Origin: Tagaea sp965279565
GTDB lineage: Bacteria; Pseudomonadota; Alphaproteobacteria; CACIAM-22H2
Length of the DNA: 64,000 nt
NCBI GenBank assembly: GCA_965279565.1
Contig: OZ257249.1
Coordinates: 1-64,000 of the forward strand
Reading direction: 5' to 3'
Translations under genes and position numbers: made by a program
In this document: piece after piece, positions 7,842-16,092 of the stretch
Layout: every line of letters begins with the position of its first letter
How positions within the stretch are numbered: the stretch's first letter is position 1
Notes under the pieces: model-generated
The model's database searches: none
What the model was told of the DNA's origin: nothing
Seen by the model: the letters and a program-made list of their open reading frames with translations, nothing else

Positions 7842-10583
7842 TTACTGGGCAGTGCCGGCAGCGGTGCGCGGTGCCCGCTCGATGTCGTAGAGAAGCCCAT
7901 CGCGGCGCGTATAGACGCCCCAGGTGATCACGATGCAGCTCAGGTAGAAGACCAGGAATCCGACGAGGGCCAGTTCGGCACCGCCCGTCATCGCGATCGA
8001 CGTGCCGAAGCTCTTGGGGATGAAGAAGGCGCCGTAAGCCGCTATCGCGGACGTGAAGCCGATGATCGCAGCCGCTTCCTTGTCGGACTGACGGATCCTG
8101 TCCGCGGGTGACAGATGGGGTTCCAGCCGCGAAACCTCCCGGCGCATGATCGCCGGGATCATCTGGAACGTGGAGGCATTGCCGACGCCCGATGCGGCGA
8201 ACAGGAAGAGGAAGCTCCCCATGAACACCGGGAAGGCCATCGCCTCGCCCTTCATGCCGATCGCGTAAAGGACGCCAAGGACGCCAAGGCTCATCGCGAC
8301 GAAGACCCACAACGTCACGCGCCCGCCGCCAAGCCGGTCGCTTGGCGTTCCTGCCGCGGCCCGCGAAAGAGCGCCGACTAGCGGTCCGAGGAACGCGTAC
8401 TTGAGCGTGTTGACGTCCGGGAACAGGATCTTCGACAGCAGCGGGAATGCCGCAGAAAAGCCGATGAACGAACCGAATGTTCCGGTGTAGAGCCAGCACA
8501 TGATCCAGTTGTGCCTGCGGCGGAAGATAACCGCCTGATCGGCGAACGACGCTTTCATCGTCGCGATATCGTTCATGCCAAACCACGCCGCAAAGGCACT
8601 CGCGACGATGAACGGCACGAAGACGTACCCAGCATTCTGCAGCCAGAGAGGCGACGTCGCGGCACCCTGGACCGAGTTCTGCGGATCGCCGCCCAACGCG
8701 CCGAATACGCCGGCCGTGATCGCGAGCGGCACGACGAACTGAACGACGCTAACACCCAGATTCCCCAGTCCGGCGTTGAGAGCTAGCGCGTTCCCCTTCT
8801 CGGCCTTGGGGAAGAAGAACGAGATGTTTGCCATCGACGAGGCGAAGTTCCCGCCGCCGAAGCCGCACAGCAAAGCAAGGCCGAGGAATATCCAGTAGGG
8901 AGTGGCCGGATTCTGCACGAGCATGCCGATTCCGACGGCAGGCAGCAGCAGCGACCAGGTCGAAAGCGTCGTCCACAGTCGCCCGCCAAAGATCGCCGGC
9001 ATGAAGCTGTAGAAGATCCGCAGTGTCGCGCCGGACAGTCCCGGCAACGCTGCAAGCCAGAATAGCTGCTCATTGTCGAACTTGAATCCGACCGCAGGAA
9101 GCTTAGCGACGACGACCGACCAGACCATCCAGACTGCAAAGGAAAGCAGCAGCGCCGGAATCGATATCCACAAGTTCCGGCGCGCGATAGTGCGGCCCTT
9201 GTCCTCCCAGAACATGCGGTCTTCCGGGCGCCAGTCCTTGATAGCGCCTGTTCCTGAAAGCGCGCCTTCCTGCGCCTTGCCGTGGATCGGCTGCATTTCG
9301 GGCAGTTCGGGCAGCGAGGCGATCGCAACGCCCCTGGACTGCGCCTCGCGTTCCATCTGGCGTACCGCGACGTGCATCCATACGAGCGATACGGAGACAA
9401 TCGCGAATAGCAGCCAGAAGCAGCTCTGCCAGACGCCGGTCAGATCATTGAGAGCGCCGAACGCGATGGGCAGGACGAAGCCGCCAAGACCGCCGACGAG
9501 GCCGACGATACCGCCCACCGCCCCCACCCGGTCCGGATAGTAGACCGGAATGTGCTTGTAGACTGCCGCCTTGCCCAGACTCATGAAAAATCCGAGCACA
9601 AAGGCGACGACGATGAAGCCGACCAGCCCCATGCGCGTCGAGAATGCGACCGGCCCGGTGATGCCTTCGATCACGTACTGGGTCGGTGGATACGACAGGA
9701 CGAACGTGCAGACGACCGAGACAAGGAACGTCCAGTACATGATGCGGCGCGCGCCGTACTTGTCGGACAGGTGGCCGCCATAGGCACGGAAGACCGAGGC
9801 CGGGATCGAGTAGGCAGCCCCGATCATGCCTGCCGTCGTGATGTCGAGCCCGTAGACGCCGATCAGGTAGCGCGGCAGCCAAAGCGCGAGCGCAACGAAG
9901 GCGCCGAATACGAAGAAGTAGTAGACGGCAAACCGCCAGACCTGGATGCTCTTGAGCGGCTCGAGCATCGCGGAGAGCGGCTCCGGCTTCTGGCCCGACT
10001 GGCGCCTGCGTGCGAGGTCAGGGTCGTCTTTGGTCGTGAGGAAGAAGGCGACGGCGATTACGGCAAGCCCTATTGCCCAGACGAGCGCGACCGTCTTCCA
10101 GCCATAGGCGACCATGATCGTGGGGGCGACGAACTTGGTGACCGCGGCCCCGACATTGCCTGCCCCGAAGATGCCAAGCGCCGTACCTTGCTGAGACTTC
10201 GGATACCACTTGGCGACATAGGCCACGCCGACCGAAAACGAACCGCCGGCAATGCCCACGCCGAGTGCGGCAAGCAGGAACGTCGGATAGTCGTAGGCGT
10301 AGGTAAGGAGTGCCGTCATAACGGCCGCACTCAGCATCGTCAGCGTATACACGATGCGGCCGCCATACTGGTCCGACCAGATACCGAGGATCAGCCGTAT
10401 CAATGAACCGGTCAGGATTGGCGTACCGACGAGGAGACCGAATTGCGTATCCGACAGGCCCAGGTCCTTTTTGATCTGGATCCCGATAATCGCGAAAATG
10501 GTCCAGACCGCAAAGCACGCGGTGAAAGCGATCGTGCTCATCCACAAGGCTGCCTGCTGGCCCGCCGGCTTGATGTCGATCAC
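7842..10583 (-). CDS. narK: Fused NarK1-NarK2 nitrate/nitrite transporter
   Basis: A protein of about 913 residues made of two complete major-facilitator (MFS) halves, each with about 12 membrane helices, joined by a hydrophilic linker near residues 415-480. The first half resembles NarK1-type proton-linked nitrate symporters and the second NarK2-type nitrate/nitrite antiporters. This arrangement is known from Paracoccus. Nitrate-signature glycine-rich segments appear in both halves (AGGSFSVGVAYVAKW, and GFGGGNFASSM). Two GTG starts are possible: 10592 has the GGGGA sequence directly against it, while 10583 has GGGGAG eight bases upstream, so 10583 is preferred. It heads the narGHJI transcript and lies behind two FNR-type boxes. 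Confidence 0.94.
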   Translation of the reverse strand: MIDIKPAGQQAALWMSTIAFTACFAVWTIFAIIGIQIKKDLGLSDTQFGLLVGTPILTGSLIRLILGIWSDQYGGRIVYTLTMLSAAVMTALLTYAYDYPTFLLAALGVGIAGGSFSVGVAYVAKWYPKSQQGTALGIFGAGNVGAAVTKFVAPTIMVAYGWKTVALVWAIGLAVIAVAFFLTTKDDPDLARRRQSGQKPEPLSAMLEPLKSIQVWRFAVYYFFVFGAFVALALWLPRYLIGVYGLDITTAGMIGAAYSIPASVFRAYGGHLSDKYGARRIMYWTFLVSVVCTFVLSYPPTQYVIEGITGPVAFSTRMGLVGFIVVAFVLGFFMSLGKAAVYKHIPVYYPDRVGAVGGIVGLVGGLGGFVLPIAFGALNDLTGVWQSCFWLLFAIVSVSLVWMHVAVRQMEREAQSRGVAIASLPELPEMQPIHGKAQEGALSGTGAIKDWRPEDRMFWEDKGRTIARRNLWISIPALLLSFAVWMVWSVVVAKLPAVGFKFDNEQLFWLAALPGLSGATLRIFYSFMPAIFGGRLWTTLSTWSLLLPAVGIGMLVQNPATPYWIFLGLALLCGFGGGNFASSMANISFFFPKAEKGNALALNAGLGNLGVSVVQFVVPLAITAGVFGALGGDPQNSVQGAATSPLWLQNAGYVFVPFIVASAFAAWFGMNDIATMKASFADQAVIFRRRHNWIMCWLYTGTFGSFIGFSAAFPLLSKILFPDVNTLKYAFLGPLVGALSRAAAGTPSDRLGGGRVTLWVFVAMSLGVLGVLYAIGMKGEAMAFPVFMGSFLFLFAASGVGNASTFQMIPAIMRREVSRLEPHLSPADRIRQSDKEAAAIIGFTSAIAAYGAFFIPKSFGTSIAMTGGAELALVGFLVFYLSCIVITWGVYTRRDGLLYDIERAPRTAAGTAQ

Positions 10584-10651
10584 GTTCGTCACTCCCCAAA
10601 TCCGTTTTGACTGGCAGTGACGAAGATGCGCGCGATGCCGATGCCGCCATC

Positions 10652-10665
10652 TTGATTCAGGTCAA
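10652..10665 (-). promoter_or_regulatory. FNR/NNR-type box upstream of narK
   Basis: TTGATTCAGGTCAA matches the FNR/NNR consensus TTGAT-N4-ATCAA with one mismatch. Its centre is 66 bases before the first narK GTG, a distance that would suit a class II activation site (-41.5) with a leader of about 25 bases. A weak -10-like CATCTT (minus strand) falls at the matching place, 10623-10628. Likely binders are an Fnr homologue or the regulator encoded at 11638-12327. Confidence 0.65.
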
Positions 10666-10745
10666 TCTGCCGGGAGTGGCCTCAAACTGTTCGCGCGTTT
10701 CTTGATCGTGGCACCGGATCCGCGCTGCCGAAGTCAATTGCCGGC

Positions 10746-10759
10746 TTGATGGATATCAA
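10746..10759 (-). promoter_or_regulatory. Perfect FNR/NNR-type box over the carbonic anhydrase stop codon
   Basis: TTGATGGATATCAA is an exact TTGAT-N4-ATCAA palindrome. It overlaps the TGA of the carbonic anhydrase gene (10756-10758) and is centred 94 bases upstream of the weaker box at 10652, close to nine helical turns, so the two could be bound on the same DNA face. It probably helps control narK. Confidence 0.65.
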
Positions 10760-11421
10760 GTGGCGCGTCCCGCACGGGCGGATTCGATCTCGGGATCGAG
10801 CGGAGAGAAAATGCCCGTCACCGGATCGAGCGTGTCGATGGTTCCGCTTGCGATATCGAAATGCCAGCCGTGGATCGAGATATGGCCCGACGCGATCCGC
10901 TCGGCGATCCAAGGATACGTGGCCAGATTGCGTACCGAGACGCAGACGCCTCGCTGCTCGACGAGACGCTCGCGCATCTCGGCCGGCACCTCGGTTACGG
11001 CGCCGAGCGCCGAATTGCGTGCCTCCGCCGCGATCTCGACCCAGTCCGCGAGAAAGTCGAACCGCCGGCCATCGCGATAGGGACCCTGGATGAGTGCGCG
11101 AATGCCGCCGCACAGCCGGTGACCAAGCACGATGATATGCTCGACCGACAGGCCGAGAACGGCAAACTCGAGAGCTGCGGCCGTTCCATGCGCCCGCCCG
11201 TCGGGCTCATAGGGCGGGACGAGTGCTGCGACATTCCGGATCACGAACAGGTCGCCAGGGGCGGATTCGGTGATGATGGCCGGGTCGGTTCGGGAATCCG
11301 AGCAGGCGATGACCAGCACCCGCGGGGCCTGCCCGTTGATCGCAAGCTCCTCAAAGAGCGTGTGGTTTGTTTCGAAATAATCGGCGCGGAAGCTCCGATA
11401 GCCCGCGAGAAGTCCCTCCAT
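10756..11421 (-). CDS. Beta-class carbonic anhydrase
   Basis: The 221-residue cytoplasmic zinc enzyme interconverts carbon dioxide and bicarbonate. The zinc ligands of the beta class are visible: Cys40, Asp42 and Arg44 in CSDSR, then His101 and Cys104 in GHRLCGG. The start MEGLLAGYRSF at 11421 fits the family N-terminus and has a GGAAC site five bases upstream; an in-frame ATG at 11595 would add 58 residues that do not look like the family and would cross an FNR-type box. It reads toward narK, which starts about 170 bases further on, and may be co-transcribed with it. Carbonic anhydrase is not a standard part of nar operons; a link to pH or bicarbonate supply during nitrate respiration is inference. 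Confidence 0.93.
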   Translation of the reverse strand: MEGLLAGYRSFRADYFETNHTLFEELAINGQAPRVLVIACSDSRTDPAIITESAPGDLFVIRNVAALVPPYEPDGRAHGTAAALEFAVLGLSVEHIIVLGHRLCGGIRALIQGPYRDGRRFDFLADWVEIAAEARNSALGAVTEVPAEMRERLVEQRGVCVSVRNLATYPWIAERIASGHISIHGWHFDIASGTIDTLDPVTGIFSPLDPEIESARAGRAT

Positions 11422-11508
11422 CGCAGTTCCACGCCGACACCCGGTGCACATTTCGCCGCTCCGCAAGACGGAATGCGGCGACGATGCATTTGTGCATTCA
11501 TCGTTCGG

Positions 11509-11522
11509 TTGATCTAGGTCAA
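11509..11522 (-). promoter_or_regulatory. FNR/NNR-type box upstream of the carbonic anhydrase
   Basis: TTGATCTAGGTCAA has the same TTGAT-N4-GTCAA form as the narK-proximal box. It is centred 94 bases upstream of the carbonic anhydrase ATG and about 120 bases upstream of the divergent regulator gene, so it could serve either. A more degenerate copy, CTGATCGCAGTCAA, lies at 11582-11595, nearer the regulator. Confidence 0.55.
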
Positions 11523-11637
11523 GGTCGATGGCCGGCAGGTGAAATAGCTTGGCAGCATCTTGATATCTGCCGGCTGTTGGCCTGATCGCAGTCAACTCAC
11601 CAGATGACAGCCGTCAACCGATCTCAGGGAGCGCCAG

Positions 11638-12327
11638 ATGAAGGCTTCGGATCGAGCGACACTGGGCCGGTCTCCAATATTCCGGGACGTCCCGCCGGAA
11701 GTCTGCGACCGACTAGCGATCGGTGCCTTCGTGCAAACGCTTCCGAAGGGAGCGCTGCTGTTCGAACAGGGCGGCGAGGCGGAGTTCCTTCATGTGCTGC
11801 TCGAGGGCCGATGCGGTCTCGTCGGCGCCAGAACGGATGGCGAAGAGTGCATCGTCGAGATCATGCACGCCGGTTCCGCCTTCATCCTGCCAGCGATCCT
11901 GCTTGAAGCTCCCTATCTCATGTCGGCGCGTGTCCTCGAAAAGTCGAGGATCGCCATGGTCCCAGCCGGTCCGTTGCGGCGCGCATTCGACCACGAGCCT
12001 CTCCTGATGCGGGCAGCCGCGTTCGATCTCGCACGCTACTGGCGCATTCTGGTCCAGCAGATCAAGGATCTGAAACTGCGTTCAGCTCATGAGCGTGTCG
12101 CAGCGCATTTCAGCTCGATGTGCCATGAAACCCGCAGTGGTCCGGCAACCCTGATTCTGGATGAGGAGTTCCGCTCCATAGCGGCGAAACTTGGCATGAC
12201 ACCTGAATCCTGGTCACGTTCCATCAGGCAACTGGAGCCGGTCGGCGTGCGGGCGGTCGGCCGGCGTATTGAGATCGACAATATCCATCGACTGAGAGAG
12301 TTTGCGGGTATTGACGGCTTAAGATAG
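11638..12327 (+). CDS. Crp/Fnr-family regulator, NarR/DNR-like
   Basis: A 229-residue transcription factor with an N-terminal cyclic-nucleotide-type beta-barrel (about residues 15-125), a dimer helix and a C-terminal winged helix-turn-helix (about 165-225). The recognition helix TPESWSRSI keeps the Glu-x-x-Ser-Arg pattern that reads TTGAT half-sites, matching the boxes nearby. The Cys cluster that Fnr uses for oxygen sensing is absent (Cys at about 23, 59, 70 and 161 only, not in Fnr spacing). It is therefore more like NarR, NNR or DNR, which respond to nitrate/nitrite or nitric oxide. A GGGAG site precedes the ATG. It diverges from the carbonic anhydrase and probably controls the cluster and possibly itself. 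The exact subfamily and signal cannot be settled by eye. Confidence 0.87.
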   Translation: MKASDRATLGRSPIFRDVPPEVCDRLAIGAFVQTLPKGALLFEQGGEAEFLHVLLEGRCGLVGARTDGEECIVEIMHAGSAFILPAILLEAPYLMSARVLEKSRIAMVPAGPLRRAFDHEPLLMRAAAFDLARYWRILVQQIKDLKLRSAHERVAAHFSSMCHETRSGPATLILDEEFRSIAAKLGMTPESWSRSIRQLEPVGVRAVGRRIEIDNIHRLREFAGIDGLR

Positions 12328-12639
12328 CCATACGGTGTACGTCCGCAAACATGACCCGATCGACTTGTCCTCCGTCCACACGGATTCGCACGATTGGTTT
12401 GGAGTGGAATTCAGGTGACCAAAGGATCAATAGCCCCTTGGTCACGGACATCGTCCTCTGACCGAAGTGCGAGACACCTTCCCCACAAACCGATGCGGCG
12501 TCTCGATGATCCTAAAGTCTGGAATTTAACCGGCGCACAAAGGGCTTTGGCGACGGAAAATGGCGATCTTTCGTTCCGGCGAAATTCGCCGGAGAACGCA
12601 CAACGCTCTGGAGTTCTTGGAGAAGGAACCCCCGCGCGA
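12328..12639. other. Non-coding stretch between the regulator and tRNA-Lys
   Basis: No convincing gene is seen in these 312 bases. A palindrome, TCCGGCGAAATTCGCCGGA, lies at 12575-12593 (9-base arms, one-base centre), about 50 bases past the 3' end of the tRNA on the minus strand. It lacks a T-tract, so it is not a clear terminator. No integrase remnant could be read. Confidence 0.5.
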
Positions 12640-12715
<76 letters not shown>

Positions 12716-12793
12716 GCCGTTTTCGCGACGGAGGCGCCATATAGCAAAGCGATCCGGGCTTGTCGATAGCGATTCTGCCCACAGGCAAAAGGC

Positions 12794-14671
12794 CTATCCG
12801 GGCTGGTTCTGGGCCACCCGGGCGGGGCCGCCGGGGGCCTTCTGCTGCTCGCGTTTCATGGCGTCCAGCAGCAGGTCGCGCACGATCGGGGCCGCGACGC
12901 TGGACCCGCCGCCGCCGTGCTCGACGATGACGGCGCAGGCGAAGCGCGGGGCCTCGACCGGGCCGTAGCCGACGAACAGCGCGTGGTCGCGCTCGCGCCA
13001 CGGCACCTGCTCGATCTTGCGCAGGCCTACGCGGCGCTCTTCCTCGGTGATGCGGCGGACCTGCGAGGTGCCGCTCTTGCCGCCATAGGAGAAGCCCGGC
13101 TCGATGATGCGCGCGCGGAAGGCGGTGCCGCGCGGGTCGTTCGTGACGCCGCGCATGCCGCGCAGCACGATCGCCAGATGCGCCTGGGAGATGCCGACCG
13201 ACGCGAAGGTGGCGGTCGCCCGTTCGCCGAGCTTGCGGCCCTGGACGTAATCGCGGGTCAGATGCGGCACCACCGCATAGCCGCCATTGACGATCCGCGC
13301 GGTCATCGTGGCGAGCTGCAGCGGCGTGGCCAGCACGTAGCCCTGCCCGATCGCGGCGACCAGCGAGTCGCCCTGCGCCCAGCCCTTGCCGGTTCGCGCC
13401 ATCTTCCAGGCGCGCGTCGGGATCAGGCCGCCGCGCTCGCCCGGCAGGTCGAGCGACAGCGTCTGGCCCATCCCCAGCTTGCGCGCCATCTCGGCGATCC
13501 GGTCGGGGCCGAGGCGCTTGCTCATCTCGTAGAAATAGACGTCGCAGGACTGCATCAGCGCGTCGACAAGGTCGATGCCGCCGTGCCCGCCCTTTTTCCA
13601 GCAATGGAAACGGTTGTCGCCGAGATCCATATGCCCGGGACAGAACACGCGCATCTCGGGCTGCACGCCCAGTTCGAGGGCCGCCAGCGCCACGACCATC
13701 TTGTAGGTGGAGCCGGGCGCGTACTGGCCGGAGACCGCCTTGTTCGTCAGCGGGGCGCGGTGGTTGTTGAGAAGGGCCCGCCACGAAGCGCCCGAGATGC
13801 CGCGCGCGAACTCGTGCGGGTCGTAGCTGGGATGCGAGGCGAGCACGAGGACGCCGCCGTCGTTGACGTCCATCACGACCGCGGCGGCGCTCTCTTCCTT
13901 CGCCAGCCGCTCGGCGGCGGCATTCTGCAGGTTCGCGTCGATGGTCAGCGCCAGGTCCTGGCCCGGCTCGCCCTCGTTGCGGGAAAGCTCGCGGATCGGC
14001 CTGCCCAGCGCGTTGACCTCGATCTGGGTGTTGCCGGCCCGCCCGCGCATCGCGAGATCGTAGACGCGCTCGACCCCGTTGCGGCCGACCCGGAAATCGG
14101 GAAGCTCCAGCAGCGGGTCGCCGGTGAGGTCGGATTCCGCCGGCGGGGCCACGTAGCCGATCGTGTGCGCCATCTTCTCGCCGTGCGGATAGAGCCGGGT
14201 CGAGCCGACGTCGATCGTGATGCCGGGCAGGTCGGGCGCGTTGACCGCGATGCGGCTGACGTCGTCCCAGGAGAGGTTCTCCTTGACGGTCGTGGGCAGG
14301 AACTTGCGCTTGCGCGCCACCTCGCGCAGCACGCGCCGGCGTTCCACGTCGGTGATCGGCACGATCTCGGAGAGCGCGTCGAGCGTGGCCGGGATCGAGC
14401 CGGTCTGCTCGGCCACCAACACGACGCGGTAGTTGAGCTGGTTGTCGGCCAGCACCGCGCCGTTGCGGTCGAGGATGCGGCCGCGCGGCGGTGCCAGCAG
14501 GCGCAGGTTGATGCGGTTGTCGTCGGCCATCGTGCGGTACTTGTCCGCCTCGACGACCTGCAGATAGTACATGCGCCCGCCGAGCACGCCGAACAGCGCG
14601 AGCTTGCCCGCCGCGAGCAGGACGAGGCGTCGGCTGAAGCTGCGCTGGCGGCCGCTGTCGCGGATCTGCAT
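12794..14671 (-). CDS. mrdA: Penicillin-binding protein 2 (elongasome transpeptidase)
   Basis: The 625-residue class B penicillin-binding protein cross-links peptidoglycan during cell elongation with RodA and MreBCD. After a cytoplasmic tail there is one membrane helix (about residues 16-38), the class B dimerisation module with the PPRGRILDRNG motif near 61-71, then the transpeptidase domain. Active-site motifs are Ser321-x-x-Lys324 (GSTYK), SCD at 375-377 and KSGTS at 532-536. It starts one base after mreD ends, so it is the last gene of mreBCD-mrdA. The rodA gene that often follows is absent; instead tRNA-Lys and the nitrate cluster come next. Length and motifs are normal. Confidence 0.96.
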   Translation of the reverse strand: MQIRDSGRQRSFSRRLVLLAAGKLALFGVLGGRMYYLQVVEADKYRTMADDNRINLRLLAPPRGRILDRNGAVLADNQLNYRVVLVAEQTGSIPATLDALSEIVPITDVERRRVLREVARKRKFLPTTVKENLSWDDVSRIAVNAPDLPGITIDVGSTRLYPHGEKMAHTIGYVAPPAESDLTGDPLLELPDFRVGRNGVERVYDLAMRGRAGNTQIEVNALGRPIRELSRNEGEPGQDLALTIDANLQNAAAERLAKEESAAAVVMDVNDGGVLVLASHPSYDPHEFARGISGASWRALLNNHRAPLTNKAVSGQYAPGSTYKMVVALAALELGVQPEMRVFCPGHMDLGDNRFHCWKKGGHGGIDLVDALMQSCDVYFYEMSKRLGPDRIAEMARKLGMGQTLSLDLPGERGGLIPTRAWKMARTGKGWAQGDSLVAAIGQGYVLATPLQLATMTARIVNGGYAVVPHLTRDYVQGRKLGERATATFASVGISQAHLAIVLRGMRGVTNDPRGTAFRARIIEPGFSYGGKSGTSQVRRITEEERRVGLRKIEQVPWRERDHALFVGYGPVEAPRFACAVIVEHGGGGSSVAAPIVRDLLLDAMKREQQKAPGGPARVAQNQPG

Positions 14672-14672
14672 G

Positions 14673-15188
14673 TCAGCCGCCCGCCAGGAAGATGCGCTGC
14701 ACGCGGCCGAAAACGGCCGTGGCGACCGGATAGAGCGCCACCGTCAGCGCAAGCTGCGTCAACGTCACGAACGGATCCGGGGAGGCGCCCTTCAGCAGGA
14801 AGCCGATCAGCATGGTCAGGATCTGGGCGCCCAGCGCCACGAAGCCGAACGCCGCCCAGACCAGCCAGAACGCCTTGCCGCGGAAGACCTTGTGCTGGGC
14901 CACGATGCTGAAGTGTGCCAGCAGCAGCACGAACGCGTTGAGGCCCAGCGGCGAGCCCGACAGCACGTCGTCGAACAGGCCGACCGCGAAGGCACCCCAG
15001 GCCGGGAACAGGTCGGGGCGGTGGACGGTCCAGTAGTAGACCGACATCAGCGCCACCGACGGGGCCAGCACCGAATATTCGGGCACCGGCATCGGCACGA
15101 CGGACAGCACGACGAGGATGAAGGTCAGGCCCAGCGGCAGTCCGCGTTTGAGCGCGCGGTCGAGCTGGGCGAGGGCTGCGACCACCAT
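14673..15188 (-). CDS. mreD: Rod shape-determining protein MreD
   Basis: A 171-residue inner-membrane protein with about five hydrophobic segments. It links MreC to the rest of the elongasome in rod-shaped cells. Typical family features are the LPVPEYSVLAPSVALM-like segment, with a tryptophan-rich stretch after it, and the GLFDDVLSGSPLGLNAFVLL motif near the middle. It lies nine bases after mreC and one base before mrdA. Sequence conservation in MreD is low, so the call leans on hydrophobicity and gene order as well as on the GLFDD motif. Confidence 0.93.
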   Translation of the reverse strand: MVVAALAQLDRALKRGLPLGLTFILVVLSVVPMPVPEYSVLAPSVALMSVYYWTVHRPDLFPAWGAFAVGLFDDVLSGSPLGLNAFVLLLAHFSIVAQHKVFRGKAFWLVWAAFGFVALGAQILTMLIGFLLKGASPDPFVTLTQLALTVALYPVATAVFGRVQRIFLAGG

Positions 15189-15197
15189 GGCGGCGGC

Positions 15198-16076
15198 CTA
15201 GCGCAGGCGCCGCGACTGCGGCGGCGGGGCGACGAGCGGCAAGGTACCGCCGGTGCCGTAGTCGACGACGCGCAGATAGTCGAGGCGGTGGAAATCGACG
15301 AACGGCTTCACGCGCACGCCCTGCTCGCCGGTTCCCACGACCACGCCCACCGGCAGGCCCGGCGGGAACACGCCGCCATGGCCGGACGTGACGATGCGGT
15401 CGCCGAGCTGCGGGCGGGCACCGGAGGAAAGGAACACCAGCCGCGGCAGGTCGGTGTTGTCGCCGTCGAGGATCGCGCGGTCGCGCGTACCTTCGATCAT
15501 CACGGGCACGTGGCTGTTGAGGTCGGTCAGCAGCAGCACGCGCGCGGAACGCTCGCCCACCTCGCCCACGCGGCCGGCGAGACCGGCGGGCGACATGGCC
15601 GTGTGGCCCTTGGAAATGCCGTCGCGCCCGCCCGCGGCGATCAGCACCGAGCGCACGAACGAACCGCCCGCATCGGCCACGACGCGCGCGGTCACGTAGG
15701 TGAAGCTCGCTTCCGTGCTCGTGTGCGTGGTCTCGCGCAGCGAGCGGTTCTCGGCCTCGAGATTGCGCGCCACCTGCTGCCAGTGCAGCAGCATCGCGTT
15801 CTGCTCGCGCAGATGCACGTTCTCGGAATGCACGTCGAGCAGCGAGCGGAAATTGTCGGCGATCTGGGCGGCCGTCTGCACGGGCCGCGCGATGCCGTCG
15901 AGCACGGGCACCACCGCGTCGGCCACCGTCATGCGCGCGCGTTCGATGAACGGCGCTTCCGCCTTGCCGAGCACCATCAGGCCGACGGCACCGCCCAGCA
16001 GCCCCAGGAACGCCGCACGCTGGGCCAGCACCTTCATCGGTGCGGCGATCTTCAGCATGGGGCCCTGGCGCTTCAT
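15198..16076 (-). CDS. mreC: Rod shape-determining protein MreC
   Basis: The 292-residue protein has one N-terminal membrane helix (about residues 18-40), a coiled-coil region with heptad-like Glu/Leu spacing (about 65-105, with LREQNAMLLHWQQVARNLEAE), and the periplasmic beta-rich MreC domain with GRVGEVGERSARVLLLTD and LVFLSSGARPQLGDRIVTSG. It dimerises and positions PBP2 in the elongasome. The gap to mreB is 16 bases. The C-terminus ends soon after the domain, with a short proline-rich tail. Confidence 0.95.
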   Translation of the reverse strand: MKRQGPMLKIAAPMKVLAQRAAFLGLLGGAVGLMVLGKAEAPFIERARMTVADAVVPVLDGIARPVQTAAQIADNFRSLLDVHSENVHLREQNAMLLHWQQVARNLEAENRSLRETTHTSTEASFTYVTARVVADAGGSFVRSVLIAAGGRDGISKGHTAMSPAGLAGRVGEVGERSARVLLLTDLNSHVPVMIEGTRDRAILDGDNTDLPRLVFLSSGARPQLGDRIVTSGHGGVFPPGLPVGVVVGTGEQGVRVKPFVDFHRLDYLRVVDYGTGGTLPLVAPPPQSRRLR

Positions 16077-16092
16077 GGCGGTGCGGAAAGCC

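Noticed and set aside
11422..11595. N-terminal extension of the carbonic anhydrase from an ATG at 11595
   Set aside because: The extension is not like the family and crosses an FNR-type box; the start at 11421 has a ribosome site.
12917..14911. A 664-codon plus-strand frame opposite mrdA
   Set aside because: Arg/Ala/His-rich without motifs, while mrdA has all active-site motifs.
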